Shown: positions 8,299-17,835 of the stretch, piece by piece
Layout: every line of letters starts with the position of its first letter
Position numbering within the stretch: position 1 is the stretch's first letter
Assembly: GCF_004216905.1 (NCBI RefSeq)
Contig: NZ_SGXJ01000001.1
Coordinates: 1,612,001 to 1,676,000, forward strand
DNA length: 64,000 nt
Origin: Kribbella sp. VKM Ac-2569
GTDB taxonomy: Bacteria; Actinomycetota; Actinomycetes; Propionibacteriales; Kribbellaceae
Direction: 5' to 3'
Notes under the pieces: model-generated
The model's database searches: none
The model's input: only the letters and a program-made list of their open reading frames with translations
Told to the model about the DNA's origin: nothing
Program-made: the position numbers and the translations under genes

Positions 8299-9449
8299 GC
8301 AGGCACCTTCAGTTCGACCCGCCAGCCCGTCGAAGTCGGACCGGCCTCCAGCGATCCGCCGACCAGGTCGGCACGTTCACGCATCCCGAGCAGACCATAA
8401 CCGCCCGGTGCCGCCCGCTCCGGACGCTGCCCCGGCCTGTCCTCGACAGTCAGCCGGACCACGTCGCCGTACGACAGTCGCACCTGCACCGGCGCCCCCG
8501 GCGCGTACTTGCGCGTGTTCGCGAGCGCCTCCTGCAACGTCCGGTACAGCGTGCTCAACACCTCAGCCGGCAACTCCCGCTCCTCGCCGTCGACCTCGAA
8601 CTCCGCCGTCGCGCCACTCTCCAGCCGGTACGCCGTCACGAGATCGCCGAGCGCCCGTACGTCGGGAACCGCGTCGTCCCGCAGCGCCGCGACCGCCCGC
8701 CGCGCCTCGGCCAGCCCATCCGCGGCCAGGCCCTGCGCTCGCGTCACCTGCTCGATCGCCTCCGCCGACGCCCCGTCCCGGACAAGCATCAGCCGCGTAC
8801 CTTGCAGACTCAACGACAACCCGGCCAGCGAATGCGCGAGTACGTCGTGCACGTCGCGCGCGATCCGCGCCCGCTCGGCCAGCGCCGCCGCCCGCTCATG
8901 CTCCTCGATCGCGGCCTGCTTCCGGGCCAGCGACACCTCGAGATCTTCCAACTGCTGCTCGCGAGTACGCCGGTTGACCGCGGCGAGCGTCAGCGCAACC
9001 AGCCCGAACGCGGCCCCGAACGCACCGGGCAGCGAACGCGTGCTGAGGTACAGCGGGATGCTCGCTCCAAGGATGCTGATGGCAACGATGATCCATTCGA
9101 GCGGCTGCGCGCGGTAGTAGCGGACCGCCGCGCGGCTGACCCAGAACGGGACGATGATCATCGCGCTGCCCGGCAACGCGTACCAGAGCACGGATCCGGC
9201 GATCGCGAACACGAGCAGGCCGTAGCCGGCCGGGCCGGGTGGTTCGCCGTACTTCAGTCCGAACAGCGTGATGTTGCTGATGACAACGATCACGCCGATC
9301 GCGACGATCAGCGGGTACGGCAGTCGCTGGTCGTCGTGGTGCTGGGCCGCGACGACGAGAGAGATGATCGTGATCACCCCCGGGACGGCACGCAGCAGCA
9401 GGCCCGGCACGGAGTTGTCCCGCACCAGGCCCGCCGGCGTCCACGTCAT
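8295..9449 (-). CDS. sensor histidine kinase, HisKA_3 type
   Basis: Membrane sensor kinase of 384 aa paired with the NarL-type regulator. The N-terminal half (about residues 15-165) holds several hydrophobic spans and no large extracellular loop, so it may sense the membrane or an intramembrane signal. The phosphoacceptor His is near residue 200 in ARDVHDVLAHSLAGLSL. The HATPase_c domain follows (TLYRTLQEALANTRKYAPG, then GGYGLLGMRERADLVGG). This is the DesK/NarX-like architecture common in actinobacteria. Its stop overlaps the regulator start. Confidence 0.94.
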   Translation of the reverse strand: MTWTPAGLVRDNSVPGLLLRAVPGVITIISLVVAAQHHDDQRLPYPLIVAIGVIVVISNITLFGLKYGEPPGPAGYGLLVFAIAGSVLWYALPGSAMIIVPFWVSRAAVRYYRAQPLEWIIVAISILGASIPLYLSTRSLPGAFGAAFGLVALTLAAVNRRTREQQLEDLEVSLARKQAAIEEHERAAALAERARIARDVHDVLAHSLAGLSLSLQGTRLMLVRDGASAEAIEQVTRAQGLAADGLAEARRAVAALRDDAVPDVRALGDLVTAYRLESGATAEFEVDGEERELPAEVLSTLYRTLQEALANTRKYAPGAPVQVRLSYGDVVRLTVEDRPGQRPERAAPGGYGLLGMRERADLVGGSLEAGPTSTGWRVELKVPA

Positions 9450-9467
9450 AGCCGCATCATGGCTTCA

Positions 9468-9950
9468 TCATGCCCGCTGCACTGCGAACGGGATGTTCAT
9501 GGCCAGCGAGCGACGGTAGATCATCGCGTTCTGGGCACCGATCGTGATGCCGATCGTCAGCGCGAGCGCCGCCTTGCTGACTCCGCCGTGCGGCCAGAGG
9601 GCGGCCGACGCGAACGACGCACCGACCCGGAGGCCGATGGTCAGCAGCCACAGCAGGAGCGTCGCCACGGTCCCCTTCTGGAACAGGCCCTCGTCGGTCT
9701 GTGTGAGCCGGATGCTCGCGCCGCGGGCGAGCCCGCAGCCGAGCAGGACGACGCAGTCGAGCGCGAGGAACGCGAGCTCACCGGTCGAGGCGCCGTGGAC
9801 GGCCGACGACAGCGAGAGCACGCCGACGCCCAGCAGGATGAGCGGCATCACGAACAAGGACTTCTGGGTGACCAGCGAACCGGTCACCTGCCGGCCGACC
9901 ACCCGCACCAGCACCAGCAGGCCAATCAAGATTCCGAGCAGGGCCGACAT
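9468..9950 (-). CDS. small multi-span membrane protein, first gene of the two-component operon
   Basis: Integral membrane protein of 160 aa with four to five hydrophobic segments (residues about 3-16, 33-47, 58-77, 93-112, 118-138). It resembles the loosely defined DUF1453/CcdC-like group, but I do not recognise a specific family with confidence. It lies 18 nt upstream of the kinase gene and shares its strand, so it may be a sensory partner or a target of the two-component system. The ribosome binding site AAAGGAACC precedes the ATG at 9950. An unusual 12-bp hairpin lies just upstream (9969-9998). Confidence 0.75.
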   Translation of the reverse strand: MSALLGILIGLLVLVRVVGRQVTGSLVTQKSLFVMPLILLGVGVLSLSSAVHGASTGELAFLALDCVVLLGCGLARGASIRLTQTDEGLFQKGTVATLLLWLLTIGLRVGASFASAALWPHGGVSKAALALTIGITIGAQNAMIYRRSLAMNIPFAVQRA

Positions 9951-9968
9951 GTCGGAGGTTCCTTTCCA

Positions 9969-9998
9969 AGGAGGTTTGTCGTTGCTGACAAGCCTCCT
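9969..9998. repeat. 12-bp inverted repeat upstream of the membrane-protein gene
   Basis: Left arm AGGAGGTTTGTC (9969-9980), loop GTTGCT, right arm GACAAGCCTCCT (9987-9998). All 12 positions pair, one of them as G-T. It lies 19-48 nt upstream of the start at 9950. It could be an operator for the NarL-type regulator (these bind short inverted repeats) or an RNA hairpin in the leader that pairs an AGGAGG with CCTCCT. Confidence 0.5.
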
Positions 9999-10030
9999 CG
10001 GAAGCGGCGCCCGGAACGTCAGCCCCGAGG

Positions 10031-10070
10031 TGAGACCCGGGTGGAACCGGGTCTCAACCCCAGGGTTGAG
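10031..10070 (-). terminator. two overlapping hairpins after the ABC-F gene
   Basis: Directly after the ABC-F stop (10071) lies an 8-bp hairpin, CTCAACCC/GGGTTGAG (10053-10060 with 10063-10070). It overlaps by 4 nt a 10-bp hairpin, TGAGACCCGG/CCGGGTCTCA (10031-10040 with 10047-10056, loop GTGGAA). The two cannot form together. The larger one probably ends ABC-F transcription, but there is no clear U-tract, so termination is inferred. Confidence 0.5.
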
Positions 10071-11669
<1,599 letters not shown>

Positions 11670-11729
11670 GATGGTTACTCTCCGTGGTAGCTAGTGGACA
11701 CACCTCACCTGCAGAAGCGGGTGCGCCAG

Positions 11730-11753
11730 CTAGACACAGAGGCAAGTAGCCAT
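11730..11753 (-). CDS. candidate leaderless 7-codon leader peptide upstream of ABC-F gene
   Basis: On the minus strand ATG GCT ACT TGC CTC TGT GTC TAG encodes MATCLCV. Six nt upstream of the ATG is TACCGT, a TAnnnT -10 hexamer, with CTGACG 18 nt further up as a possible -35, the geometry of a leaderless transcript. Inducible ABC-F resistance genes are often controlled by ribosome stalling on short leader ORFs, so the position is suggestive. I do not see a convincing terminator between this frame and the ABC-F start. Confidence 0.3.
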   Translation of the reverse strand: MATCLCV

Positions 11754-11785
11754 GCGCCCACGGTAACCGGGGCGGGCAAGATCCG

Positions 11786-13195
11786 TCAGCTGATTTTCGC
11801 GGGCAGCTCGACGACGAAGCGCGCGCCCCCGCCCGGACGGTCGGTGACCTGGATGGTGCCGTGGTGCCACTGGACGTGGCGCGCGACGATCGCGAGACCC
11901 AGACCTACGCCACGGCCACGGCCCGACGTCTCGCCGCGACCGAAGCGTTCGAAGACCCTGGACCGGTCCTCGGCGGCGATGCCCGGCCCGGCGTCGTCGA
12001 CGGTGATGACGACACCGAGACCGCCCGCCGCGACCCCCACACCCTTGCAGCCGCCCGCGTGATCCTCGGCGTTCTCGACCAGGTTCGCGATCACCCGCTC
12101 GAGTCGGCGCTTGTCCGCGTTCATCGTCAGCGCCTCGGCCTCCGGCTCGACGACCGTCACCTCCCGCCCGGCGGTCGCGTCGGCGGCGGCCCGGACCAGG
12201 TCGGCGATCCGCACGATCTCCCGGCTGCCCCGGTCGCCGCCGTCGTCGCGGGAGATCTCCAGCAGGTCGATCACCAGCCGCCGGAACCGGTCCAGGTCGT
12301 CACCGAGCAGTTCGACCGGCTCCCGTACGGCGGCGGGCAGTTCGGCGCGGTGGTTCTGGATCAGCTGCATCGAGTTCAGCATCGTCATCAACGGCGTACG
12401 CAGCTCATGACTCACGTCGCCGGCGAACCGGGCGTCCGCCGCCACCCTTCGCTCCAGGTCCGCCGCGGTCTGGTTGAACGACCGCGCCAGCCCGCCGAGG
12501 TCCTTGTCGTTCTCCGCCGGCAACCGCGCGTCGAGCTTCCCGCGCGCGACCGCGTCCGCGACCCGGGTCAGCTCCGCGAGCGGGCGCAGCGCGAGCGTGC
12601 TCGCCAGCCGCCCGACCGCGAGCCCGACCAGCGCGGTCGCGATCGCCGCCGCGATCAGGGTGATCTTCATCCGCTGCAGCGTGTCGTCCAGGCTGCTCAG
12701 CGGATGCCACTCGAAGAACGCGTCCCCCTGACGCCCGATCGGTACGCCGACTGCGAGCACCGGCTGCCCGCCCACCTCGATCCGCCGCTGCACCACGCTG
12801 CCGCCGATCGCGGTCTGGATCAGGTCGGGAGGCAGATCCGACGGCTTCCCGGTCATCGCGTACCAATGGTCCTGGAGGTACAGCATCGTCGCCGCCGCAT
12901 CGGTGGACGGCAGGCTGTTCATCACCTCCGTCACGGACACCCCGGGCTGCAGCGTCGGGGTCTCGCACTCGACCCGCTCGTGGCTGGGCCGGCACGGTTC
13001 CGGCGGACCGAACAGCCCGTACCGCAACGCCGCCCCGTTGTCCGCCGTGATCGTCTCCGCCGCCGCCTCACGCTGCTGCACCAGGTAGTCCGAGACCACG
13101 GTCCAGGTCACGATCGACAGCACGGTCGACAACCCGAGCGCCAGCAGGCCGTAGGCCAGCATCACGCGGCCCCGGAGGGTGACCCGTCCCAGCAA
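11786..13195 (-). CDS. sensor histidine kinase with HAMP domain
   Basis: Classical membrane kinase of 469 aa. It has a membrane span near residues 10-33, an extracellular sensor region of about 135 residues, a second span near 175-195, then HAMP (RPLAELTRVADAVARGKLDARL). The HisKA box has its phospho-His near 262 (DVSHELRTPLMTMLNS), and the HATPase_c domain has N, G1 and G2 boxes (VIANLVENAEDHA, VDDAGPGIAAED, GVGLGLAIVARHV). It lies 2 nt after the response-regulator stop and is clearly its partner. The extracellular part contains three Cys (PEPCRPSHERVEC plus others nearby), which might form a disulphide. The signal is unknown. Confidence 0.95.
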   Translation of the reverse strand: MLGRVTLRGRVMLAYGLLALGLSTVLSIVTWTVVSDYLVQQREAAAETITADNGAALRYGLFGPPEPCRPSHERVECETPTLQPGVSVTEVMNSLPSTDAAATMLYLQDHWYAMTGKPSDLPPDLIQTAIGGSVVQRRIEVGGQPVLAVGVPIGRQGDAFFEWHPLSSLDDTLQRMKITLIAAAIATALVGLAVGRLASTLALRPLAELTRVADAVARGKLDARLPAENDKDLGGLARSFNQTAADLERRVAADARFAGDVSHELRTPLMTMLNSMQLIQNHRAELPAAVREPVELLGDDLDRFRRLVIDLLEISRDDGGDRGSREIVRIADLVRAAADATAGREVTVVEPEAEALTMNADKRRLERVIANLVENAEDHAGGCKGVGVAAGGLGVVITVDDAGPGIAAEDRSRVFERFGRGETSGRGRGVGLGLAIVARHVQWHHGTIQVTDRPGGGARFVVELPAKIS

Positions 13196-13197
13196 GG

Positions 13198-13899
13198 TCA
13201 GCTCACCAGTCGGTAGCCCAGGCCGCGGGCAGTGACGAGATGCTTCGGGCTGGCCGGGTCGCGCTCGATCTTCAGCCGCAGCCTCCGGATGTGTACGTCG
13301 ACGATCCGGCTGTCACCGAAGTACCCGTAGCCCCAGACCTTCGACAGCAACTGCTCGCGGCTCAGCACCTTGCCCTCGGCATTGGCCAGCTCGGCGAGCA
13401 GCTTGAACTCGGTCCGGGTCAGCGGCAGTACGTCGCCGTCCCGCGTCACCTCGGCCCCCGGTACGTCGATCCGCAGGTCACCGACCTCCATCAGATCGGC
13501 CTGCCGCGCGCTGGCCGGCTCGACCCGGCGCAGCAACGCCCGGATCCGGGCCGACAACTCTTTGGCGACGAGCGGTTTCGTCACGTAGTCGTCCGCTCCG
13601 GCCTCCAGGCCCGCGACCACGTCGTGGCTGTCGGTCCGCGCGGTCACCATGATCACCGGTACGTCGCTCGCGCGGCGGATCTCCCGGCAGACCGCGAAAC
13701 CGTCCCGGTCCGGCAGCATCAGGTCCAGCAGCACCACGTCCGGCGGTTCCCGGCGCAGCGCTGCGAGAGCGTCGTACCCGTTGGCCGCTTCCGCGACCTG
13801 GTAGCCCTCGTCCTCCAGGGCAAGCCGCAGTACCCGCCGGATGCGCGGCTCGTCGTCGACCAGCAGCAAGCTGTGTGCCACGGGACCAGTGTCGCTCAC
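13198..13899 (-). CDS. OmpR/PhoB-type response regulator
   Basis: Regulator of 233 aa. The receiver domain has DDE at 15-17, phosphoacceptor Asp59 (VVLLDLMLPDRDG) and the conserved Lys in DDYVTKP near 108. The C-terminal winged HTH (about 140-232) includes LTRTEFKLLAELA, SREQLLSKVWGYGYFGD and VDVHIRRLRLKIE. The frame begins with GTG at 13899; a second GTG at 13881, just before the receiver fold, is also possible. Neither has a good ribosome binding site. The divergent promoter region towards the peptide importer carries 11-bp-spaced TGAC repeats, the pattern bound by this family. Confidence 0.95.
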   Translation of the reverse strand: MSDTGPVAHSLLLVDDEPRIRRVLRLALEDEGYQVAEAANGYDALAALRREPPDVVLLDLMLPDRDGFAVCREIRRASDVPVIMVTARTDSHDVVAGLEAGADDYVTKPLVAKELSARIRALLRRVEPASARQADLMEVGDLRIDVPGAEVTRDGDVLPLTRTEFKLLAELANAEGKVLSREQLLSKVWGYGYFGDSRIVDVHIRRLRLKIERDPASPKHLVTARGLGYRLVS

Positions 13900-13925
13900 C
13901 GGCGGACCGGACAGGGGTTACGGCT

Positions 13926-13985
13926 GTCATGAATCCGTCATCTTCGCGCGAGGGCCGATTGACATCTGTTTGACGGTTCCGTGAC
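13926..13985. promoter_or_regulatory. 11-bp-spaced TGAC direct repeats between OmpR-type regulator and peptide importer
   Basis: On the plus strand TTGAC, TTGAC and GTGAC begin at 13959, 13970 and 13981, exactly 11 bp apart. On the minus strand ATGAC occurs twice (13941-13937 and 13930-13926), again 11 bp apart and pointing towards the regulator gene. Head-to-tail half-sites every 11 bp are the usual target of OmpR/PhoB-family dimers. The array probably lets the adjacent regulator control itself and the importer. Confidence 0.55.
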
Positions 13986-14047
13986 CCACGTCCCAGGCCC
14001 GCCCGGGAGTCCTAACTTCGGCGCTATCGAGTCCCGGAGGAGGACCA

Positions 14048-15841
14048 ATGGCCAGGAAACGGCTGGCGGCAGTATCCCTTGCCGCCGTCGCGAGCATCGC
14101 GCTCGCGGCTTGCAGTAGTGGCGGCACAACACCGTCCGGATCCGGAGGCAGTGCCGGCACACCGGTCAGCGGCGGCACCCTGAACATGCTCGGGGCGGGT
14201 GACGTCGACTACATGGATCCCAACCTCAGCTACTACTCCGTCGGCTACCTGAACCTGCGGATGTGGAGCCGGCAGCTGTTCACCTATCCGGCCGAACCCG
14301 GTGGCAAGAACACCACGCCGGTCGCCGATCTCGCCACCGAGATCCCGACCGCGGCGAACGGCGGCATCAGCCCCGACGGCAAGACGTACACGATCAAGAT
14401 CCGGCCCGGAGCGAAGTGGAGCACCTCCCCGGCCCGCCAGGTGACCGCGGCGGACATGGTCCGCGGCGTGAAGCGGACCGCGAACCCGGTGCAGCCGTTC
14501 GGCGGCATCCCGGACTTCGCGAACCTGATCGTCGGCTACAAGGCGTTCGCGGACGGTTTCGCCAAGGCGCCGAAGACGGTGGCCGGGATCCAGGAGTACA
14601 TCGACAAGACCCCGCTGCCCGGCGTGGTGGCCAAGGACGACACGACGGTCGTCTTCCACCTCACCCAGCAGGCGTCGTACTTCGTCGACATGCTGACGCT
14701 GCCGGCCTTCTCCGCCGCCCCGGTCGAGTCGCTCAAGTACCTGCCGGCCAGCACCGAGCTGGGCAACAAGTTCCCGTCCGACGGCCCGTACAAGGTCGAC
14801 TCCTGGGTGCCGACCAAGTCGATCACGTACTCCCGCAACCCCGCCTGGGACCCGGCGTCCGACCCGGTCCGGAAGGCGTACGTGGACAAGATCGTGGTCA
14901 ACGAGACCGTCACCCAGGACTCGATCCAGCAGCAGCTGCAGACCGGTACGCCGTCGGCCGACATGGAGTTCGACGTCGCGCCGCCGCCGTCCCAGCTGCC
15001 CGCCCTGCAGGCCAAGAAGGACCCGAAGCTGACTATCGGCGACACCGCGAGCTCGAACCCGTACGTCATCTACAACACCGTCTCGCCGAACAACAACAAG
15101 GCGCTGCAGAACCCGAAGGTGCGGCAGGCGATCAACTTCGCGATCAACCGCGACCACATCCTGCAGGTGCTCGGCGGCAAGACACTGAACCCGCCGCTGA
15201 CGCACGTGCTGCCGGACGTGATCACCGGCTCCAAGCAGATCGATCCGTACCCGTACAACCCGGACAAGGCAAAGCAACTGCTGGCCGAGGCAGGGTTCCC
15301 GCACCTGACGCTGAAGTTCCTCTACCGGAACGCGACCGAGGGCAGCAGCAAGTCCTTCCAGACGATCCAGCAGGACCTGTCGAAGGTCGGCATCACGGTC
15401 GTCGGCGTACCGTCACCGAACGCGGACTTCTACGTGAAGTACCTGCAGGTGCCGAGCGTCGCGAAGCGCGGTGTCTGGGACGTCTCGCTGGCCGGCTGGG
15501 GTGCTGACTGGTATGGCAACGCGGCGCTGTCGTTCTTCAACCCGCTGTTCTCGGGTGAGCCGTCATACCCGCCGGTCGGCAGCAACTTCGGGCTCTACAA
15601 CGACCCGGAGACCAACACGCTGATCGAGCAGGCGATCGCCGCACCGACCGTCGACGCGGCCTCCGAACTATGGGCCAAGGCCGACGCCCGGGTGATGGAC
15701 CAGGCCGCGTTCTTCCCGCTCACCAGCAACAAGCAGGCGAACTACCACGCCGAGCAGGTGAACAACGCGGTCTACGTGCCGTCCATGCAGAACTACGACC
15801 CGACCAACGTATGGCTGTCCAAAGACAAGCAGGGCGGCTGA
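14048..15841 (+). CDS. oligopeptide/dipeptide ABC importer, family 5 substrate-binding lipoprotein
   Basis: Extracytoplasmic binding protein of 597 aa, the normal size for SBP_bac_5. It has a lipoprotein signal with lipobox LAAC (Cys21) and a Ser/Gly linker. Then come the family features GGTLNMLG and, later, the YNTVSPNNNKALQNPKVRQAINFAINR region typical of peptide-binding proteins. The ribosome binding site GGAGGAGG precedes the ATG. It is first of a five-gene importer operon with D, F, C and B subunits, so peptides or a peptide-like ligand are the likely substrate. The TGAC array upstream suggests two-component control. Confidence 0.93.
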   Translation: MARKRLAAVSLAAVASIALAACSSGGTTPSGSGGSAGTPVSGGTLNMLGAGDVDYMDPNLSYYSVGYLNLRMWSRQLFTYPAEPGGKNTTPVADLATEIPTAANGGISPDGKTYTIKIRPGAKWSTSPARQVTAADMVRGVKRTANPVQPFGGIPDFANLIVGYKAFADGFAKAPKTVAGIQEYIDKTPLPGVVAKDDTTVVFHLTQQASYFVDMLTLPAFSAAPVESLKYLPASTELGNKFPSDGPYKVDSWVPTKSITYSRNPAWDPASDPVRKAYVDKIVVNETVTQDSIQQQLQTGTPSADMEFDVAPPPSQLPALQAKKDPKLTIGDTASSNPYVIYNTVSPNNNKALQNPKVRQAINFAINRDHILQVLGGKTLNPPLTHVLPDVITGSKQIDPYPYNPDKAKQLLAEAGFPHLTLKFLYRNATEGSSKSFQTIQQDLSKVGITVVGVPSPNADFYVKYLQVPSVAKRGVWDVSLAGWGADWYGNAALSFFNPLFSGEPSYPPVGSNFGLYNDPETNTLIEQAIAAPTVDAASELWAKADARVMDQAAFFPLTSNKQANYHAEQVNNAVYVPSMQNYDPTNVWLSKDKQGG

Positions 15842-15847
15842 AACCTC

Positions 15848-16825
15848 ATGGCCCTGCTCGAAGTAAGGGATCTTCGGGTCTCCTTTGACACCCCGGACGG
15901 TACCGTCCGTGCCGTCCGGGGGCTGTCGTTCGACGTGGAGGCCGGGCAGACGCTCGCCGTGGTGGGCGAGTCCGGGTCCGGCAAGAGCGTCGCCACCCAG
16001 ACCATCACCGGCCTCACCCGCGGCGCGAAGGTCTCCGGTACGGCGTACTTCGACGGCACCGACCTGATCACCGCGGACCAGGCGACGCTCCGGCGGCTGC
16101 GCGGCGCCCAGATCGGCATGATCTTCCAGGATCCGCTGTCCAGCCTGCACCCGCAGTACCGGATCGGCTGGCAGATCGTGGAGATGATCCGGGCGCACGA
16201 CCTGACCATCGGCAAGCAGGCGGCCCGGAAACGAGCCGCCGAACTGCTCACGCTGGTCGGCATCCCGCGGGCTTCGGAGCGGATCGACGACTATCCGCAC
16301 CAGTTCTCCGGCGGGATGCGGCAACGGGTGATGATCGCGATGGCGATGGCTCTCGACCCGGCGCTGCTGATCGCGGACGAGCCGACGACCGCGCTCGACG
16401 TGACGGTCCAGGCCCAGGTGCTGAACGTGATGCGCCGGCTGCAGGAACAGTTCGGTACGGCGATCATCCTGATCACCCACGATCTCGGCGTGGTGGCCGA
16501 GATGGCCGACGAGGTCGTGGTCATGTACGCAGGCGCGGTGATGGAACGCGCTCCGCGCCGGGACATCTTCTACCGCAACCACCACCCGTACACGCAGGGT
16601 CTGCTCGCCTCCCTGCCGGCCCGCAGCGGTGACCGGCTGACGCCGATCCAAGGGACCCCGCCGAGCCTGATCAGCCTGCCGAAGGGCTGCCCGTTCGCGG
16701 CCCGGTGCTCGCACGTGTTCGACAAGTGCTCGGAGCCACCACCGCTGACCGACGTGGGCGGCGACCCGCGTCATCAGTCCGCGTGCTGGCTCCCCCACGA
16801 CGTGAACGAGGCGGTGGCTTCATGA
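15848..16825 (+). CDS. peptide ABC importer ATP-binding protein, OppD/DppD type
   Basis: Cytoplasmic ATPase of 325 aa. Walker A is GESGSGKS (about residues 38-45), the Q-loop region is MIFQDPLSSLHPQYRIG, the signature is FSGGMRQRVMIAMA, and Walker B is LLIADEPTTALD. The C-terminal oligopeptide-transporter extension has clustered Cys (GCPFAARCSHVFDKC, later SACW) that in this family can bind an iron-sulphur cluster. Its stop overlaps the start of the OppF-type gene (ATGA). It works as a heterodimer with that protein. Confidence 0.95.
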   Translation: MALLEVRDLRVSFDTPDGTVRAVRGLSFDVEAGQTLAVVGESGSGKSVATQTITGLTRGAKVSGTAYFDGTDLITADQATLRRLRGAQIGMIFQDPLSSLHPQYRIGWQIVEMIRAHDLTIGKQAARKRAAELLTLVGIPRASERIDDYPHQFSGGMRQRVMIAMAMALDPALLIADEPTTALDVTVQAQVLNVMRRLQEQFGTAIILITHDLGVVAEMADEVVVMYAGAVMERAPRRDIFYRNHHPYTQGLLASLPARSGDRLTPIQGTPPSLISLPKGCPFAARCSHVFDKCSEPPPLTDVGGDPRHQSACWLPHDVNEAVAS

Positions 16826-17835
16826 ACGACGTACTTCTGAAAGTGGACGACGTACGGAAAGAGTTCCCGACCCATTCCAAGGAGGTTGTGCAGGCTGTCG
16901 CCGGGGTCTCGCTGGAGGTGCACAAGGGCGAGACGCTCGGACTGGTCGGCGAAACCGGCTGCGGGAAGTCCTCGTTGGCCCGTTGCATGGCACATCTGTA
17001 CGACGTGACGTCGGGATCGGTGTGGTTCGAGGGCCACGAGATCAGCAAGCTCTCGCGCAAGGCGATGCGGCCGCTGCGCCGGGACGTGCAGGTGATCTTC
17101 CAGGACCCGTACGGCTCGCTGAACCCGCGCCGCCGGGTCGGGTCGATCATCGGCGACCCGTTCGCCATCCACAACATTGCTTCCGGCAACGAACGGAAGA
17201 AGAAGGTCCAGGAGCTGATGGAGCTGGTCGGGCTGAATCCCGAGCACTACAACAGGTTCCCGGCCGAGTTCTCCGGTGGCCAACGGCAACGGATCGGCGT
17301 CGCCCGGGCGCTCGCACTGCGGCCGAAGCTGGTGATCTGCGACGAACCGGTGTCGGCGCTCGACGTGTCGATCCAGGCGCAGATCATCAACCTGCTGTCG
17401 GATCTGCAGCGGGAGTTCGACCTCACCTACGTGTTCATCTCGCACGACCTGTCCGTGGTCCGGCACGTGAGCGACCGGATCGCGGTGATGTACCTGGGCA
17501 AGATCGTCGAACTGGCGCCGACCAGCGAACTGTTCGGGCAGACCCGGCACCCGTACACGAGGGCCCTGCTGTCGGCGTTGCCGGTGGCGGACCCTGACAC
17601 CGCCGACAGCCGCCAGCAGATCATTCTCGGCGGCGACATCCCGGCCGCGACGAACCCGCCGACCGGGTGCCGGTTCCACACCCGCTGCCCGAAGGCCCGC
17701 CTCGACTGCACCGCCGAGGAGCCAGCACTCGAACCAGTCTTGGACGACAAACCCGACCATCGCGCCGCATGCCTCTACCCCCTGACGGTGGGCGAAGACC
17801 TCTCCACCGCCGTACCGGATCTGAAGGCATCATGA
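16822..17835 (+). CDS. peptide ABC importer ATP-binding protein, OppF/DppF type
   Basis: Second ATPase, 337 aa from the ATG at 16822. The frame is open further upstream, but this start gives the family N-terminus and overlaps the previous stop. Walker A is GETGCGKSS (about 42-50), signature FSGGQRQRIGVARA, Walker B LVICDEPVSALD, H-loop FISHDLSVV. The C-terminal extension has Cys at GCRFHTRCPKARLDC. Its stop overlaps the next permease start. Confidence 0.95.
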   Translation: MNDVLLKVDDVRKEFPTHSKEVVQAVAGVSLEVHKGETLGLVGETGCGKSSLARCMAHLYDVTSGSVWFEGHEISKLSRKAMRPLRRDVQVIFQDPYGSLNPRRRVGSIIGDPFAIHNIASGNERKKKVQELMELVGLNPEHYNRFPAEFSGGQRQRIGVARALALRPKLVICDEPVSALDVSIQAQIINLLSDLQREFDLTYVFISHDLSVVRHVSDRIAVMYLGKIVELAPTSELFGQTRHPYTRALLSALPVADPDTADSRQQIILGGDIPAATNPPTGCRFHTRCPKARLDCTAEEPALEPVLDDKPDHRAACLYPLTVGEDLSTAVPDLKAS

